Below, in pieces: positions 5,576 through 5,651 of a stretch of DNA of 5,651 nt. The DNA lies in NCBI GenBank assembly GCA_036274635.1, contig DASUFI010000136.1:1-5651 (forward strand). The letters run 5' to 3'. Origin of the DNA: DASUFI01 sp036274635 (GTDB lineage Bacteria > Planctomycetota > B15-G4). Each line of letters starts with the position of its first letter. The stretch's first letter is position 1. The position numbers were made by a program, and so were the translations under genes. The notes beneath the pieces are model-generated. The model was given only the letters and a program-made list of their open reading frames with translations, had not been told where the DNA came from and did not search any database.

Positions 5576-5651
5576 GAGATCCTCCCCGACGCTCCGATTC
5601 GCCGCAGGTCGCAGAAGACCTGCGGCTCATAGTCGCGACGGGGAGGATCTC
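5576..5651. terminator. Long two-tier palindrome after gyrB, possible terminator
   Basis: The palindrome begins 21 bases after the gyrB stop. The outer arms GAGATCCTCCCCG (5576-5588) and CGGGGAGGATCTC (5639-5651) are exact reverse complements over 13 bases; allowing one mismatch they extend inward to 5592 and 5635 (16 of 17). Inside, GCCGCAGGTC (5601-5610) pairs perfectly with GACCTGCGGC (5617-5626) around the loop GCAGAA. Both stems share one symmetry axis, so the 76 bases could fold into a single long hairpin with internal loops. The position fits an operon terminator or a 3' stabilising structure. No T-run is seen, but the window stops at the last paired base. A small palindromic repeat element is the main alternative. 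The structure is certain; the function is not. Confidence 0.6.

Overview
This window is a chromosomal replication-initiation locus carrying four complete genes on the + strand: dnaA (initiator), dnaN (sliding clamp), a small DUF721/DciA-family gene (replicative helicase operator) and gyrB (gyrase ATPase and TOPRIM subunit). The DNA is very GC-rich (roughly 70 % by eye), and codon third positions are dominated by G and C. The clamp's N-terminal stretch (PARGPRPILQ), a DUF721 gene in place of recF between dnaN and gyrB, and a GyrB with a large insert in its C-terminal half fit best with a high-GC Planctomycetota-like bacterium. That assignment is an inference from remembered family patterns, not a database match.

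Layout. Bases 1-32 are a short leader with an AAGGGA ribosome-binding candidate. dnaA fills 33-1412. A 346-base gap (1413-1758) separates dnaA from dnaN. It has no convincing gene and no good DnaA box, but it holds several GC-rich inverted repeats and ends in the most AT-rich patch that stands out by eye, where a weak promoter and a strong Shine-Dalgarno sequence for dnaN lie. From dnaN onward the genes are locked together: dnaN and dciA share one base (TGATG), and dciA and gyrB share four (ATGA). Neither downstream start has a visible Shine-Dalgarno sequence, so dnaN-dciA-gyrB looks like one translationally coupled operon. After gyrB, 5576-5651 forms a two-tier imperfect palindrome that ends exactly at the window edge.

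How the genes fit together. DnaA opens the origin, DciA helps the replicative helicase DnaB onto DNA, DnaN tethers the polymerase and gyrase removes the positive supercoils ahead of the fork. The layout makes clamp, helicase operator and GyrB from one message in linked amounts, with dnaA probably under separate control.

I see no mobile element, CRISPR array, tRNA or rRNA gene. The coding content is ordinary core replication machinery. The points worth a second look are non-coding: the structured dnaA-dnaN gap, the palindrome after gyrB and a short repeat shared by the two sites, plus the dciA-for-recF arrangement. I found no clear evidence for a new biological system.
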